Shown here: piece by piece, positions 17,504 to 27,218 of the stretch
Layout: every line of letters begins with the position of its first letter
Position numbering within the stretch: position 1 is the first letter of the stretch
Assembly: GCA_001295865.1 (NCBI GenBank)
Contig: LJHW01000044.1
Location: forward strand, 62,001 to 126,000
Direction of reading: 5' to 3'
Length of the DNA: 64,000 nt
From: a beta proteobacterium AAP65
GTDB taxonomy: Bacteria > Pseudomonadota > Gammaproteobacteria > Burkholderiales > Burkholderiaceae_C
Program-made: the position numbers and the translations under genes
The notes under the pieces: generated by a model
Seen by the model: only the letters and a program-made list of their open reading frames with translations
The model's database searches: none
Told to the model about the DNA's origin: nothing

Positions 17504-18519
17504 GCTTCAAATCCTTGCGGGTTCATCGATTGCCAGCGCCAGCTGTCGGCGCACATGCGGTCCAGGTCGTGCCGGGCCTGCCAGCCCAGCAGTTCACGCG
17601 CGAGCGTGGGGTCGGCGTAGCAGGCGGCCACATCGCCGGGGCGGCGCGGCACCACCTGGTGCGCGAGTTCGCGGCCGCAGGCCCGGGCATAGGCCTGCAG
17701 CACCTCCAGCACGCTGTAGCCGCGCCCGGTGCCCAGGTTCACCGTGAAGCTGCCGGGCGACTCCAGCAGGCAGCGCAGCGCGGCCACGTGGCCTGCGGCG
17801 AGGTCGTCGACGTGGATGTAGTCGCGCACCCCGGTGCCATCGATCGTGGGGTAGTCGTTGCCGAAGACCTGCAGGAAGGGGCGTCGGCCCACGGCCACCT
17901 GTGCCACGTAGGGCATCAGGTTGTTGGGGATGCCGCGTGGGTCTTCGCCGATGCGGCCGCTTTCGTGCGCGCCGACGGGGTTGAAGTAGCGCAGGCAGCC
18001 GGTTTGCCAGGCCGGGTTGGCGGCGCCCAGGTCGCGCAGGATGGTCTCGCCGATCAGCTTGGTCTGGCCGTAGGGGTTGGTGGCCGACAGCGGAAAGTTC
18101 TCGGTGATGGGCAGCGAGACCGGGTCGCCGTAGACCGTGGCGCTGCTGCTGAACACCAGGCGGTGCACACCGTGCTGCTGCATCACGCGACACACGTTGA
18201 GCAGCCCGCCGATGTTGTTGGCGTAGTAGGCCAGCGGCTTCTGCGTCGATTCGCCCACGGCCTTGAAGGCCGCGAAGTGCACGGTGGCGTCGATGCGGTG
18301 GCGCTGGAAGACGGCTTCCAGCGCGGCGGCGTCACAAACGTCGGCGCGTTCGAAGACCGGGCGTGTGCCCGAGAGCGTTTCGAGGCGCTTCAGCACTTCG
18401 GGCGAGCTGTTCGAGAAGTCGTCGACGCCAACAACGTCGAAACCCGCGGCCAGCAAGGCCAGCCAGGTGTGCGAGGCGATGTAGCCGGTGGCGCCCGTCA
18501 GCAGAACGGTGGGTTTCAT
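17500..18519 (-). CDS. galE: UDP-glucose 4-epimerase
   Basis: A 339-residue extended-SDR enzyme that interconverts UDP-glucose and UDP-galactose. It has LLTGATGYIASHTWLALL at the NAD loop (the usual GGAGYIGSH varies to GATGYIASH), VHFAAFKAVGEST, FSSSATVYG and the Tyr-Lys pair in NPYGQTKL. FNPVGAHESGRIGEDP and the C-terminal GTGRGYSVLEV block are typical for GalE. It sits between the EpsL-like gene and manC, with ATGA overlaps on both sides, so it is part of the EPS precursor operon rather than a galactose-use operon. Confidence 0.95.
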   Translation of the reverse strand: MKPTVLLTGATGYIASHTWLALLAAGFDVVGVDDFSNSSPEVLKRLETLSGTRPVFERADVCDAAALEAVFQRHRIDATVHFAAFKAVGESTQKPLAYYANNIGGLLNVCRVMQQHGVHRLVFSSSATVYGDPVSLPITENFPLSATNPYGQTKLIGETILRDLGAANPAWQTGCLRYFNPVGAHESGRIGEDPRGIPNNLMPYVAQVAVGRRPFLQVFGNDYPTIDGTGVRDYIHVDDLAAGHVAALRCLLESPGSFTVNLGTGRGYSVLEVLQAYARACGRELAHQVVPRRPGDVAACYADPTLARELLGWQARHDLDRMCADSWRWQSMNPQGFEA

Positions 18520-19784
18520 TGCAGCAGCAGTTGGGCCGAGCAGCCAAAGCTGCTCGAGTCGAGGTTGTTCACGAGTTCACCGACGCCGCGGCGCTTCTCC
18601 TGGCCATAGTCGCAGCCGAGTTGCACATTGCGCATGGGCGCCCAGCGCACGCCGAGGTTCAGGTAGTTGATGTCGTCCTGCCCGCGGGCGGTCAGCGGCA
18701 GGAAGGGGTTCTCGGTGGTGCGCACGAGGTCGCGGCTGTGCCGCATCACCGAGGCTGTGAGCGAGATCTTGCCGGTGGCGGCGTAGTCGGCCTGGACGCG
18801 CCAGGTGCGGTTGCTGCGGCTGTAGTCGGCCGTGGCCGGGAGGAAAAATACCGCGGTGGCGTAGGAGTCCTGGCCGGTGTCGCGCGTGAAGCTGGTCTGC
18901 ACAAACAGCTTGCCGGTGGGCTGCCAAGACCACGAGGCGTTGCCCGTGACCCCCGAAAAATCGCGTCGTTCGTTGAGGTCGTAGCGGGTCCTGCCGCTGC
19001 TGACGCGCAGGTCGAAGGCGCTGGCGCCCGTGGGGCGGTAGGCTGCGGTCAGCTGCAGGTCATCGCGACGGAAGCGGTCGGCCTGAAAGCCGTCTGCCGT
19101 CTCGCGGAACTTCGGGTAGCGCCCCTGGGATGCACCGAGCGCCAGGCCCACGGAGGCGATGCTGCTCGGCCGCCACTGGAAACCCAGCGTCGCCGCGTCC
19201 TGCGTGAAGTTGCGCGACTGCACATCGCGCCTGTCCAGCGAGTTTTTCACCTCGGTGCGTCCGCCCGTGAGTTCGAAGCTCCAGGCTGTCACCACGCCCA
19301 CCGAAACCCGGGTGTTCACGGCCTGCACCGTTTCCAGGTTCTTGTCGCCGAGAAAGCCGATCTCGAAAGGGTTGAAGCGCTGCAGGCTGCGTGATGCATT
19401 GGCCGAGATCGAGCCCGAGATGCGCTCGGCCGTCGACCAGTCCAGCCCGGCTCGGCCGCTGTAGCCGCGGTTGTTGAAGACCTTGTTCTTGTCGTAGCGG
19501 GTGTCGCGCAGCGCCACGTTGCCATAAGCGCGTTGGCGGCCGAATTGCTGGTCGAAGCCGGCGAGCAAGGAGGTGGCCGACACCGTGTCGGCCACCTCAA
19601 AGCCTGGGGGTGGTGCCTGGCCGATGGCCAGTTCAAGCACGTTGTCCTGCTTGCTGAAACTCTGCGAACCGCCGATGAACCAGGGGCTGTTCTGCGCCAA
19701 GGCGCTGGCACTCCACAGCGGCAACACCAGGGCCAGGGTGGTCAGGGTGGGCGCGGTCAACGGCTGGGGGCGTCGGCGGGTCAT
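18516..19784 (-). CDS. epsL: EpsL-like outer-membrane beta-barrel protein of EPS export
   Basis: A 422-residue protein with a signal peptide (MTRRRPQPLTAPTLTTLALV, cleavage after SALA near residue 30). Alternating hydrophobic and polar stretches, many ending in aromatic residues, follow in the way of a many-stranded beta-barrel. The C-terminal SSFGCSAQLLLQ is a plausible last strand. It resembles the EpsL / putative beta-barrel porin 2 family of betaproteobacterial exopolysaccharide loci, which often coexist with the PEP-CTERM/exosortase system. Its place between the initiating transferase and galE fits. It starts 80 bases after the transferase gene, beyond a strong hairpin. The family's exact job in secretion is not known to me. 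Confidence 0.75.
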   Translation of the reverse strand: MTRRRPQPLTAPTLTTLALVLPLWSASALAQNSPWFIGGSQSFSKQDNVLELAIGQAPPPGFEVADTVSATSLLAGFDQQFGRQRAYGNVALRDTRYDKNKVFNNRGYSGRAGLDWSTAERISGSISANASRSLQRFNPFEIGFLGDKNLETVQAVNTRVSVGVVTAWSFELTGGRTEVKNSLDRRDVQSRNFTQDAATLGFQWRPSSIASVGLALGASQGRYPKFRETADGFQADRFRRDDLQLTAAYRPTGASAFDLRVSSGRTRYDLNERRDFSGVTGNASWSWQPTGKLFVQTSFTRDTGQDSYATAVFFLPATADYSRSNRTWRVQADYAATGKISLTASVMRHSRDLVRTTENPFLPLTARGQDDINYLNLGVRWAPMRNVQLGCDYGQEKRRGVGELVNNLDSSSFGCSAQLLLQ

Positions 19785-19822
19785 CGGGGTTGGCGCTCCT
19801 GGCCCAGAGGCCGTGGGGGTCG

Positions 19823-19866
19823 GACGGCCGGCCCGCGTGCCGGGGCACGCAGCGGCACGGGCCGTC
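19823..19866 (-). other. Intercistronic hairpin between the initiating transferase and epsL
   Basis: GACGGCC (19823-19829) and GGCCGTC (19860-19866) form outer arms. Inside, GCGTGC (19835-19840) and GCACGC (19845-19850) form a second stem. The right outer arm overlaps the transferase stop codon. No T-run follows, so a classic terminator is unlikely; it could stabilise a processed end or set the ratio of downstream genes. Confidence 0.5.
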
Positions 19867-21259
19867 AGTAGGCGTTACGGTCGAAAAACACCAGCTTGAT
19901 GGTGCGCGCAATGATCTGCAGATCGAGCCCGAGCGACCAGTTGCGCAGGTACGCCAGATCGTATTCCACGCGCGCCTGCATCTTGTCGATGGTGTCGGTC
20001 TCGCCGCGGTGGCCGTGGATTTGTGCCCAGCCCGTGATGCCGGGCTTGACCTTGTGGCGCACCATGTAGGCCTTGATGAGCTGCCGGTACTGCTCGTTGT
20101 GGGCGACCGCGTGCGGCCGAGGGCCGACGATGCTCATGCGGCCCTGCAGCACGTTGATGAATTGCGGCAGTTCGTCCAGCGAACTGCGCCGCAGGAAGGC
20201 GCCGAAAGGCGTGATGCGCGGGTCGTCCTTGGTCGCCTGCGGCACCACGGCGCCGTCGTCCTGCGTGCGCATGCTGCGGAATTTGTAGACGATGATCTCT
20301 TCGCCATCCAGGCCGTTGCGGCGCTGGCGGAAGATCACCGGCCCCGGCGAACTGAGCTTCACGCCCGCAGCGATGAGCGCCAGCAGCGGTGCGATCAGCA
20401 CCAGGATCAAGCCGGCCAGCACCACGTCAGACACCCGCTTGACCAGCCGGTTGGTGCCGGTAAAGGGTGTCTCGAGCAGGCCGACCACGGGCACGCCGTT
20501 CATGTCCTGCAGGCGGCCCTGGATGATGCTGATGCCGAAGACATCGGGTACGAAGAAGACACTGGCCGTGGTGCCCTGCACCTGCTCCATCAAGTCCAGG
20601 ATGCGCGGCTGGCTGCCCAGCGGCAGCGTGATGTAGACCTCGTGCACGCCGTACTCGCGGATGTACGGCGCCAGCTGTTTCAGCGTGCCCAGGCGCAGGC
20701 CGGCGGCCTCGGGGTCCACACGGTCGTCGGCGCGGTCGTCGAAGTAGCCCAGGAAGGCCAGGCCGATGTCACCCCGGGCCTGGAAGGCGTGCGACACCTT
20801 CACGCCCAAGGCACCGGCGCCTACCACCACGGCGGTGCGCCGGTTCTCGGGTTGCGCGGCGGCGCGGCGCAGCAGCTTGCGGCCGGTGAAGAAGGCCACC
20901 CACTGCAGGGCGGGCGTGATCACGCCCCACCAGAGCAGCACCTCGGGTTCGAACAGACCCAGGCTGCGCGTGGCGTAGCCACACAAGGCGAGGATGAAGA
21001 GCAGGCTGATCCAAGACGTGCTGATGTCGACCGCGAAGTTCAGCGGCCGGTCCCAGAAGCGGTTGCGGCCCGGGAAGGTGAGGGCGAAAACCAGCAGGCA
21101 CAGCGTGAGGTCCGAGCGCCCGATGGGGATCTCGAACCAGGCCGAGACGAGCAGGAAGACCACCACGGTGATCGTCGGCTCGAGGAAGGCCGCGACCAGC
21201 GATGTCACCGACTGCGGCGCGCTGTAGAAGGTTCTCTTGTAGCCTCGTTCTTCGAACAT
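19865..21259 (-). CDS. Undecaprenyl-phosphate glucose phosphotransferase (WcaJ type)
   Basis: A 464-residue polyisoprenyl-phosphate hexose-1-phosphate transferase that starts EPS assembly by moving a sugar phosphate from UDP-sugar to undecaprenyl phosphate in the inner membrane. About four N-terminal membrane helices are followed by a CoA-binding-like Rossmann domain (VVVGAGALGVKVSHAF). The C-terminal catalytic domain has a helix near SDVVLAGLILVLIAPLLAL, SSPGPVIFRQRRNGLDG, YKFRSM, LRRSSLDELPQF, MSIVGPRPHA and KPGITGWAQI. The ATG at 21259 starts MFEERGYKR; the longer open frame has no family match. It heads the minus-strand EPS unit, divergent from ubiJ. Glucose as donor is inferred from family resemblance. 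Confidence 0.92.
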   Translation of the reverse strand: MFEERGYKRTFYSAPQSVTSLVAAFLEPTITVVVFLLVSAWFEIPIGRSDLTLCLLVFALTFPGRNRFWDRPLNFAVDISTSWISLLFILALCGYATRSLGLFEPEVLLWWGVITPALQWVAFFTGRKLLRRAAAQPENRRTAVVVGAGALGVKVSHAFQARGDIGLAFLGYFDDRADDRVDPEAAGLRLGTLKQLAPYIREYGVHEVYITLPLGSQPRILDLMEQVQGTTASVFFVPDVFGISIIQGRLQDMNGVPVVGLLETPFTGTNRLVKRVSDVVLAGLILVLIAPLLALIAAGVKLSSPGPVIFRQRRNGLDGEEIIVYKFRSMRTQDDGAVVPQATKDDPRITPFGAFLRRSSLDELPQFINVLQGRMSIVGPRPHAVAHNEQYRQLIKAYMVRHKVKPGITGWAQIHGHRGETDTIDKMQARVEYDLAYLRNWSLGLDLQIIARTIKLVFFDRNAY

Positions 21260-21456
21260 CGGGGGGCAAGCAGGGAGGCCGGGGGCCGGGTGGCGCCGGG
21301 CCCGGGCGGGCCAGACTGGGGCCCTGGAAGAAGGCAAGGGCCCCGGCGCCGCAACCGCGGAACGCCATCCGTCAATCGTTGGATTCTGGCCCAAAGCCCC
21401 GGAGCCACCCGGCCAGTGCCATGGCCCGGGCCGCCCTGTGAACAGGGGGGCCTGCC

Positions 21457-21462
21457 TACAAT
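21457..21462 (+). promoter_or_regulatory. Candidate -10 element of ubiJ
   Basis: TACAAT lies only six bases before the ubiJ ATG (21469). If used, transcription would begin at or next to the start codon and the message would be leaderless. No convincing -35 hexamer is seen at the usual distance (CCCTGT at 21434-21439 is the closest by spacing). Confidence 0.4.
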
Positions 21463-21468
21463 CGCGCA

Positions 21469-21999
21469 ATGCTTCACAGTCTGCAAGCGCTGCTCGCGCC
21501 CGCCCTCGTCGAACGGCTCACGCTGGTCTTCAACCACGTGCTCAGCGCCGAGAGCGTGGCCACCGACAAGCTCCGGCCGCACGCCGGCCGCACCCTGAGC
21601 CTGACGCTGGAAAACTGGCCCAGCCTGCTGCCGGCGGCGCCGGCGCTGGCCTGGCGTGTCACGCCGGCAGGCTTGCTGGAGTGGTGCGGCCTGGAAGGTG
21701 CACCGCAGGCCGATCTGCATGTCAGGCTGGACGCCGCCAACCCGGCGCTGTTGCTGGCGCGCACCGTGGGCGGCACGCCGCCGCCGGTGCAGATCGAAGG
21801 CGATGCGCAGCTCGCGGGCGACGTGAACTGGTTGTTGCAGAACTTGCGTTGGGATGTGGCCGCCGACCTCGAACGCCTCTTCGGCGCCGGGCCGGCCCAG
21901 ACCCTGCAGCAGGCCGGCACCAGCCTGGCGGCCGCCCTGCGCACGGGGCTGAAGAGCGTGGCCGAGCTCGGTCAGCGCCTGCGCTCGCGCGGCCCTTGA
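21469..21999 (+). CDS. ubiJ: SCP2-domain ubiquinone biosynthesis accessory factor (UbiJ-like)
   Basis: A 176-residue cytosolic protein with an N-terminal SCP2/sterol-carrier fold (about residues 10-115) and a helical C-terminal tail. The pattern LHSLQALLAPALVERL near the start, VRLDAANPALLLAR in the middle and VQIEGDAQLAGDVNWLLQNLRWDVAADLERLFG near 105-135 fits UbiJ. That protein binds isoprenoid ubiquinone intermediates for the Ubi hydroxylase complex. Its neighbour 19 bases downstream is ubiB, which supports the call. In many Burkholderiales ubiE lies upstream; here the EPS locus does. Confidence 0.88.
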   Translation: MLHSLQALLAPALVERLTLVFNHVLSAESVATDKLRPHAGRTLSLTLENWPSLLPAAPALAWRVTPAGLLEWCGLEGAPQADLHVRLDAANPALLLARTVGGTPPPVQIEGDAQLAGDVNWLLQNLRWDVAADLERLFGAGPAQTLQQAGTSLAAALRTGLKSVAELGQRLRSRGP

Positions 22000-22018
22000 C
22001 GCCAAGGCACCTGCACCG

Positions 22019-23572
22019 ATGAAGCAGTTCGGTCGCCTGGTGACCATCGTGGTCACCGTCCTGCGTTTCGGGCTCGACGAGGTCGCACTCTCGGTCTTCC
22101 GCCAGCGCTGGGTGCGCGCGCTGGTGCGCATCGTCACCATCGGCCGCCGGCTCGACGCCCCCCGCGGCGAGCGCCTGCGCCAGGGCCTGGAGCGCCTGGG
22201 CCCCATCTTCGTGAAGTTCGGCCAGGTGCTCTCCACCCGGCGCGACCTGATCCCGCTGGACGTGGCCGACCAGCTGGCACGCCTGCAGGACCGCGTGCCG
22301 CCTTTCCCGGCGGCGGCCTCGCGCGCGCTGGTGGAAAAGGCCTTCAACCGCCGCATCGACGAGGTCTTCGCCAGCTTCGAAGTGGAGCCCGTGGCCAGCG
22401 CCTCCATCGCCCAGGTGCACTTCGCGGTGCTGAAGGACGGCCGCGAGGTGGCCGTGAAGGTGCTGCGCCCGGGCATGCTCAAGGTCATCGACCAGGACAT
22501 GTCGCTGCTGCACCTGCTGGCGCGCTGGGTCGAGCGGCTCTCGCACGATGCGCGGCGCCTGAAGCTGCGCGAGGTGGTGGCCGAGTTCGACGGCCACCTG
22601 CACGACGAGCTCGACCTCGTTCGCGAAGCTGCCAACGCCAGCCAGCTGCGTACGAACATGAAGGGCCTGAACCTCGTGCTGGTGCCCGAGATGGTGTGGG
22701 AGCTGTGCACCGCCAGCGTCATCGTGATGGAGCGCATGAAGGGCGTGCCCATCAGCCAGATCGAGCGCATCCGCGCCGCCGGCGTCGACATCCCCAAGCT
22801 CGCGCGCGACGGTGTCACGATCTTCTTCACCCAGGTCTTCCGCGACGGCTTTTTCCACGCCGACATGCACCCGGGCAACATCCAGGTGAGCCTGGATCCG
22901 GCCAGCTTCGGCCGCTACATCGCGTTGGATTTCGGCATCGTCGGCACGCTCACCGACACCGACAAGGAATACCTGGCCTACAACTTCATCGCCTTCTTCC
23001 GGCGCGACTACAAGAGAGTTGCCGAGCTGCACATCGAAAGCGGCTGGGTCCCGCGCGAGACGCGGGTGGATGCGCTGGAAGCTGCCATCCGCACCGTCTG
23101 CGAGCCCATGTTCGACCGCCCGCTGCGCGAGATCTCGCTCGGCCAGGTGCTGCTGCGGCTGTTCCAGACCTCGCGCCGCTTCAACGTGCAGATCCAGCCG
23201 CAGCTGGTGCTGCTGCAGAAGACGCTGCTGAACATCGAAGGCCTGGGCCGCGACCTCGACCCCGACCTCGACCTGTGGACGACGGCCAAGCCTTTCCTGG
23301 AGCGCTGGATGAACGAGCAGGTGGGATGGCGCGGCCTGCTGCGCCGGCTGGAGCGCGAGGTACCGGGCTACACCAAGCTGCTGCCGCAGCTGCCACGCCT
23401 GGTGCACCAGGCCCTGCAGCACGCCGCCGACCCCAGCGAAAACGCCACGCTGGCCGCGCTGCTGGCCGAGCAGCGCCGCACCAACCGCCTCTTGCAGACG
23501 GTGTTGTGGGCCGGCGCTGGTTTTGTCGCCGGTGCGCTGGTGGTGCGCTTGTTCACGCTCTGGCACGGCTGA
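22019..23572 (+). CDS. ubiB: Ubiquinone biosynthesis kinase-like regulator UbiB
   Basis: A 517-residue ABC1/UbiB-family atypical kinase needed for ubiquinone synthesis. The family motif KFGQ stands in GPIFVKFGQVLSTRRDLIP at about residues 60-79. Then come PVASASIAQVHFAVLKDG and VAVKVLRPG, which form the nucleotide loop and lysine. FFHADMHPGNIQV and LDFGIVGTLTD give the catalytic and metal Asp residues. The C-terminus has a membrane helix (TVLWAGAGFVAGALVVRLF) anchoring it to the inner membrane. Length is normal for proteobacterial UbiB. Co-transcribed with ubiJ. Confidence 0.96.
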   Translation: MKQFGRLVTIVVTVLRFGLDEVALSVFRQRWVRALVRIVTIGRRLDAPRGERLRQGLERLGPIFVKFGQVLSTRRDLIPLDVADQLARLQDRVPPFPAAASRALVEKAFNRRIDEVFASFEVEPVASASIAQVHFAVLKDGREVAVKVLRPGMLKVIDQDMSLLHLLARWVERLSHDARRLKLREVVAEFDGHLHDELDLVREAANASQLRTNMKGLNLVLVPEMVWELCTASVIVMERMKGVPISQIERIRAAGVDIPKLARDGVTIFFTQVFRDGFFHADMHPGNIQVSLDPASFGRYIALDFGIVGTLTDTDKEYLAYNFIAFFRRDYKRVAELHIESGWVPRETRVDALEAAIRTVCEPMFDRPLREISLGQVLLRLFQTSRRFNVQIQPQLVLLQKTLLNIEGLGRDLDPDLDLWTTAKPFLERWMNEQVGWRGLLRRLEREVPGYTKLLPQLPRLVHQALQHAADPSENATLAALLAEQRRTNRLLQTVLWAGAGFVAGALVVRLFTLWHG

Positions 23573-23616
23573 GCCCGCGCGCCGGGGCCCGGCCTGCTGG
23601 TTCGAGGCCGCCCGAC

Positions 23617-23622
23617 TACAAT
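23617..23622 (+). promoter_or_regulatory. Candidate -10 element of fmdB
   Basis: TACAAT lies 28 bases before the fmdB ATG, in the 78-base gap after ubiB. The -35 region is poor, so confidence is low. It would separate the fmdB/DUF502 pair from ubiJ-ubiB. Confidence 0.3.
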
Positions 23623-23650
23623 TCGCCCCTTTTGAATCAACGGCTTAGCC

Positions 23651-23995
23651 ATGCCCATCTACGCCTACCGCTGCAACAGCTGCGGCCACGCGCAAGACGT
23701 GCTGCAGAAGATGTCGGACCCGGTGCTCACCGCGTGCCCGGCCTGCGGCGCTGCCACCTACGCCAAGCAAGTGACGGCCGCGGGCTTCCAGCTCAAGGGC
23801 TCGGGCTGGTACGTCACCGATTTCCGCGGCGGCAACAGCGGTGCGCCCAAACCCGAGGCCAAGACCGAGGGCGCACCGGGCACCAGCGCGCCAGCCGTGG
23901 CCACGCCTGCGCCGGCTGCTGCCAGCACCGAGAGCAAGCCTGCGGCGGCCCCTGCCGCACCTGCGCCAGCCCCCAGCAGCGGTTCGGCCGCCTGA
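23651..23995 (+). CDS. FmdB-family zinc-ribbon protein
   Basis: A 114-residue protein. The first 45 residues form the FmdB zinc ribbon: IYAYRCNSCGH supplies one CxxC pair and TACPACG the second. The rest (from about residue 70) is a low-complexity Ala/Pro/Ser tail of unknown use. FmdB-type proteins are called putative regulators, but their function is unsettled. The gene stands between ubiB and the DUF502 gene, the order common in Burkholderiales. There is no clear Shine-Dalgarno sequence. Confidence 0.88.
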   Translation: MPIYAYRCNSCGHAQDVLQKMSDPVLTACPACGAATYAKQVTAAGFQLKGSGWYVTDFRGGNSGAPKPEAKTEGAPGTSAPAVATPAPAAASTESKPAAAPAAPAPAPSSGSAA

Positions 23996-24050
23996 TGCCG
24001 CACGGCTGCCCTGCGCCGCACCGCACCGCCCCTGCCTGCAGACCCACGCC

Positions 24051-24698
24051 TTGAAGAAATACCTCGTTGCCGGCTTGCTGGTCTGGCTGCCGCTGGCGGT
24101 CACGATCTGGCTGCTGTCCTGGCTGCTGGGCTCGCTGGACGGCCTGTTCGCCGCCGTGCTCTCGGCCAGCCAGGCGCTGTTGCCGGAATCGGCCCATGCC
24201 AGCCTCGAGCGTCTGCGCCACGTGCCTGGCCTGGGCGTGGTGGCGGTGCTCGGCGCGCTGCTGCTCACGGGCGTGTTCGCCGCCAACATCGTGGGCCAGT
24301 GGTGGCTGCGCCAGTACGACCGGCTGATGGGCAAGATCCCCATCGTCAAGAGCATCTACAACTCGGTCAAGCAGGTCTCCGACACGCTGTTCAGCAGCAA
24401 CGGCAATGCCTTCCGCGAAGCAGTGCTGGTGCAGTACCCGCGCCAGGGTTCGTGGACCATCGCCTTCGTCACCGGCAAGCCGGGTGGCGAGGTGGCCGAA
24501 CGCCTGCCGGGCGATTACGTCAGCGTCTACGTGCCGACCACGCCCAACCCGACCTCGGGCTTCTTTTTGATGATGCCGCGCTCCGATGTGCTGGAGCTGA
24601 AGATGAGTGTGGACGAGGCGCTGAAGTACGTCATCTCGATGGGCGTCGTGGGCCCGGGCGCCGAGCCCTTGCCTGCCGCGGCGGCCGCCCGAAATTGA
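24051..24698 (+). CDS. DUF502 family inner-membrane protein
   Basis: A 215-residue protein of the DUF502 family. Two hydrophobic helices are visible: KYLVAGLLVWLPLAVTIWLL at the N-terminus and GVVAVLGALLLTGVFAANIVG near residues 63-83. The typical block IPIVKSIYNSVKQVSDTLF follows, then a soluble beta-rich part with VYVPTTPNPTSGFFLMMP. The start is a TTG codon: homologues begin MKKYL, and the codons further upstream lie in the region behind fmdB with no match. Function is unknown. It comes 55 bases after fmdB. Confidence 0.85.
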   Translation: MKKYLVAGLLVWLPLAVTIWLLSWLLGSLDGLFAAVLSASQALLPESAHASLERLRHVPGLGVVAVLGALLLTGVFAANIVGQWWLRQYDRLMGKIPIVKSIYNSVKQVSDTLFSSNGNAFREAVLVQYPRQGSWTIAFVTGKPGGEVAERLPGDYVSVYVPTTPNPTSGFFLMMPRSDVLELKMSVDEALKYVISMGVVGPGAEPLPAAAAARN

Positions 24699-24845
24699 CC
24701 GGGCTGGCACGGCCCGGCAGCCGGCCAGCCCTGACGGGCCGCACCGCATCGCGGTGCCGCCGCCCGCACCAGCGCCAGCACCAACGCCTGCGACACCCCG
24801 AACACCCCAAGATCCTTTGAAATTTCCCGAATCTGGAGCGACAGC
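24699..24845. other. Intergenic region before aspS
   Basis: This 147-base gap includes a small GC hairpin (GCACCGC and GCGGTGC near 24740-24757) without a T-run, and ends in a more AT-rich stretch. GGAG seven bases before the aspS ATG is a likely ribosome-binding site. No gene or firm promoter is seen. Confidence 0.3.
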
Positions 24846-26636
<1,791 letters not shown>

Positions 26637-26667
26637 GCGGTGGGGGGATCGCCCCTGCTGCAGAATG

Positions 26668-26694
26668 AAAGGGCGCTTTGTGGCGCCCTTTTTT
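26668..26694 (+). terminator. Rho-independent terminator after aspS
   Basis: AAAGGGCGC pairs with GCGCCCTTT across a six-base loop (TTTGTG), and the right arm runs into six T residues. It lies between aspS and the nudB start. Confidence 0.92.
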
Positions 26695-26744
26695 GTGCCC
26701 GTTTTGTGCTCTTTTTGCGCCCTCAGTCCCTCCCAGGTGCTCCC

Positions 26745-27218
26745 GTGAACCAGCCCCGTCCTCCCAAGATCCCGCGTTCGGTGTTGGTGCTCATCCACAG
26801 CCCGGCGCTGGAGGTGCTGCTGATCGAGCGCGCCGACCGCCCTGGCTACTGGCAGAGCGTCACCGGCAGCCTGGACGCCGAAGACGAAGCGCTCGACGCC
26901 ACCGCGCGCCGCGAGGTGCTGGAGGAGACCGGCATCGACGTCGATGCGGTGGGCGGTGTGCTCACCGACTGGCGGCAGGAAAACGTCTACGAGATCTTCC
27001 ACACCTGGCGCCACCGCTACGCGCCGGGCGTCACGCACAACACCGAGCATGTGTTCAGCCTGTGCGTGCCGCGCAGCACGCCGGTGGTGCTGGCGCCGCG
27101 TGAGCACCTGGCGCATGCCTGGCTGCCGTGGGACGTAGCGGCCGCGCGCTGTTTTTCGCCCAGCAACGCCGAAGCCCTGCGCCAGCTGCCCCAGCGTGCG
27201 GGGGGCGGCGCCGCATGA
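26745..27218 (+). CDS. nudB: Dihydroneopterin triphosphate diphosphatase (Nudix)
   Basis: A 157-residue Nudix hydrolase. The Nudix box is spread over SVTGSLDAEDEALDATARREVLEETGID at about residues 44-71, with REVLEETGI intact. Before it stands LLIERADRPGYWQS, typical of NudB, which removes pyrophosphate from dihydroneopterin triphosphate in folate synthesis. The proposed GTG start (VNQPRPPKIPRS) has AGGTG seven bases upstream and matches homologues; a longer frame begins before the terminator and is rejected. It overlaps the next gene by ATGA. Confidence 0.93.
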   Translation: MNQPRPPKIPRSVLVLIHSPALEVLLIERADRPGYWQSVTGSLDAEDEALDATARREVLEETGIDVDAVGGVLTDWRQENVYEIFHTWRHRYAPGVTHNTEHVFSLCVPRSTPVVLAPREHLAHAWLPWDVAAARCFSPSNAEALRQLPQRAGGGAA

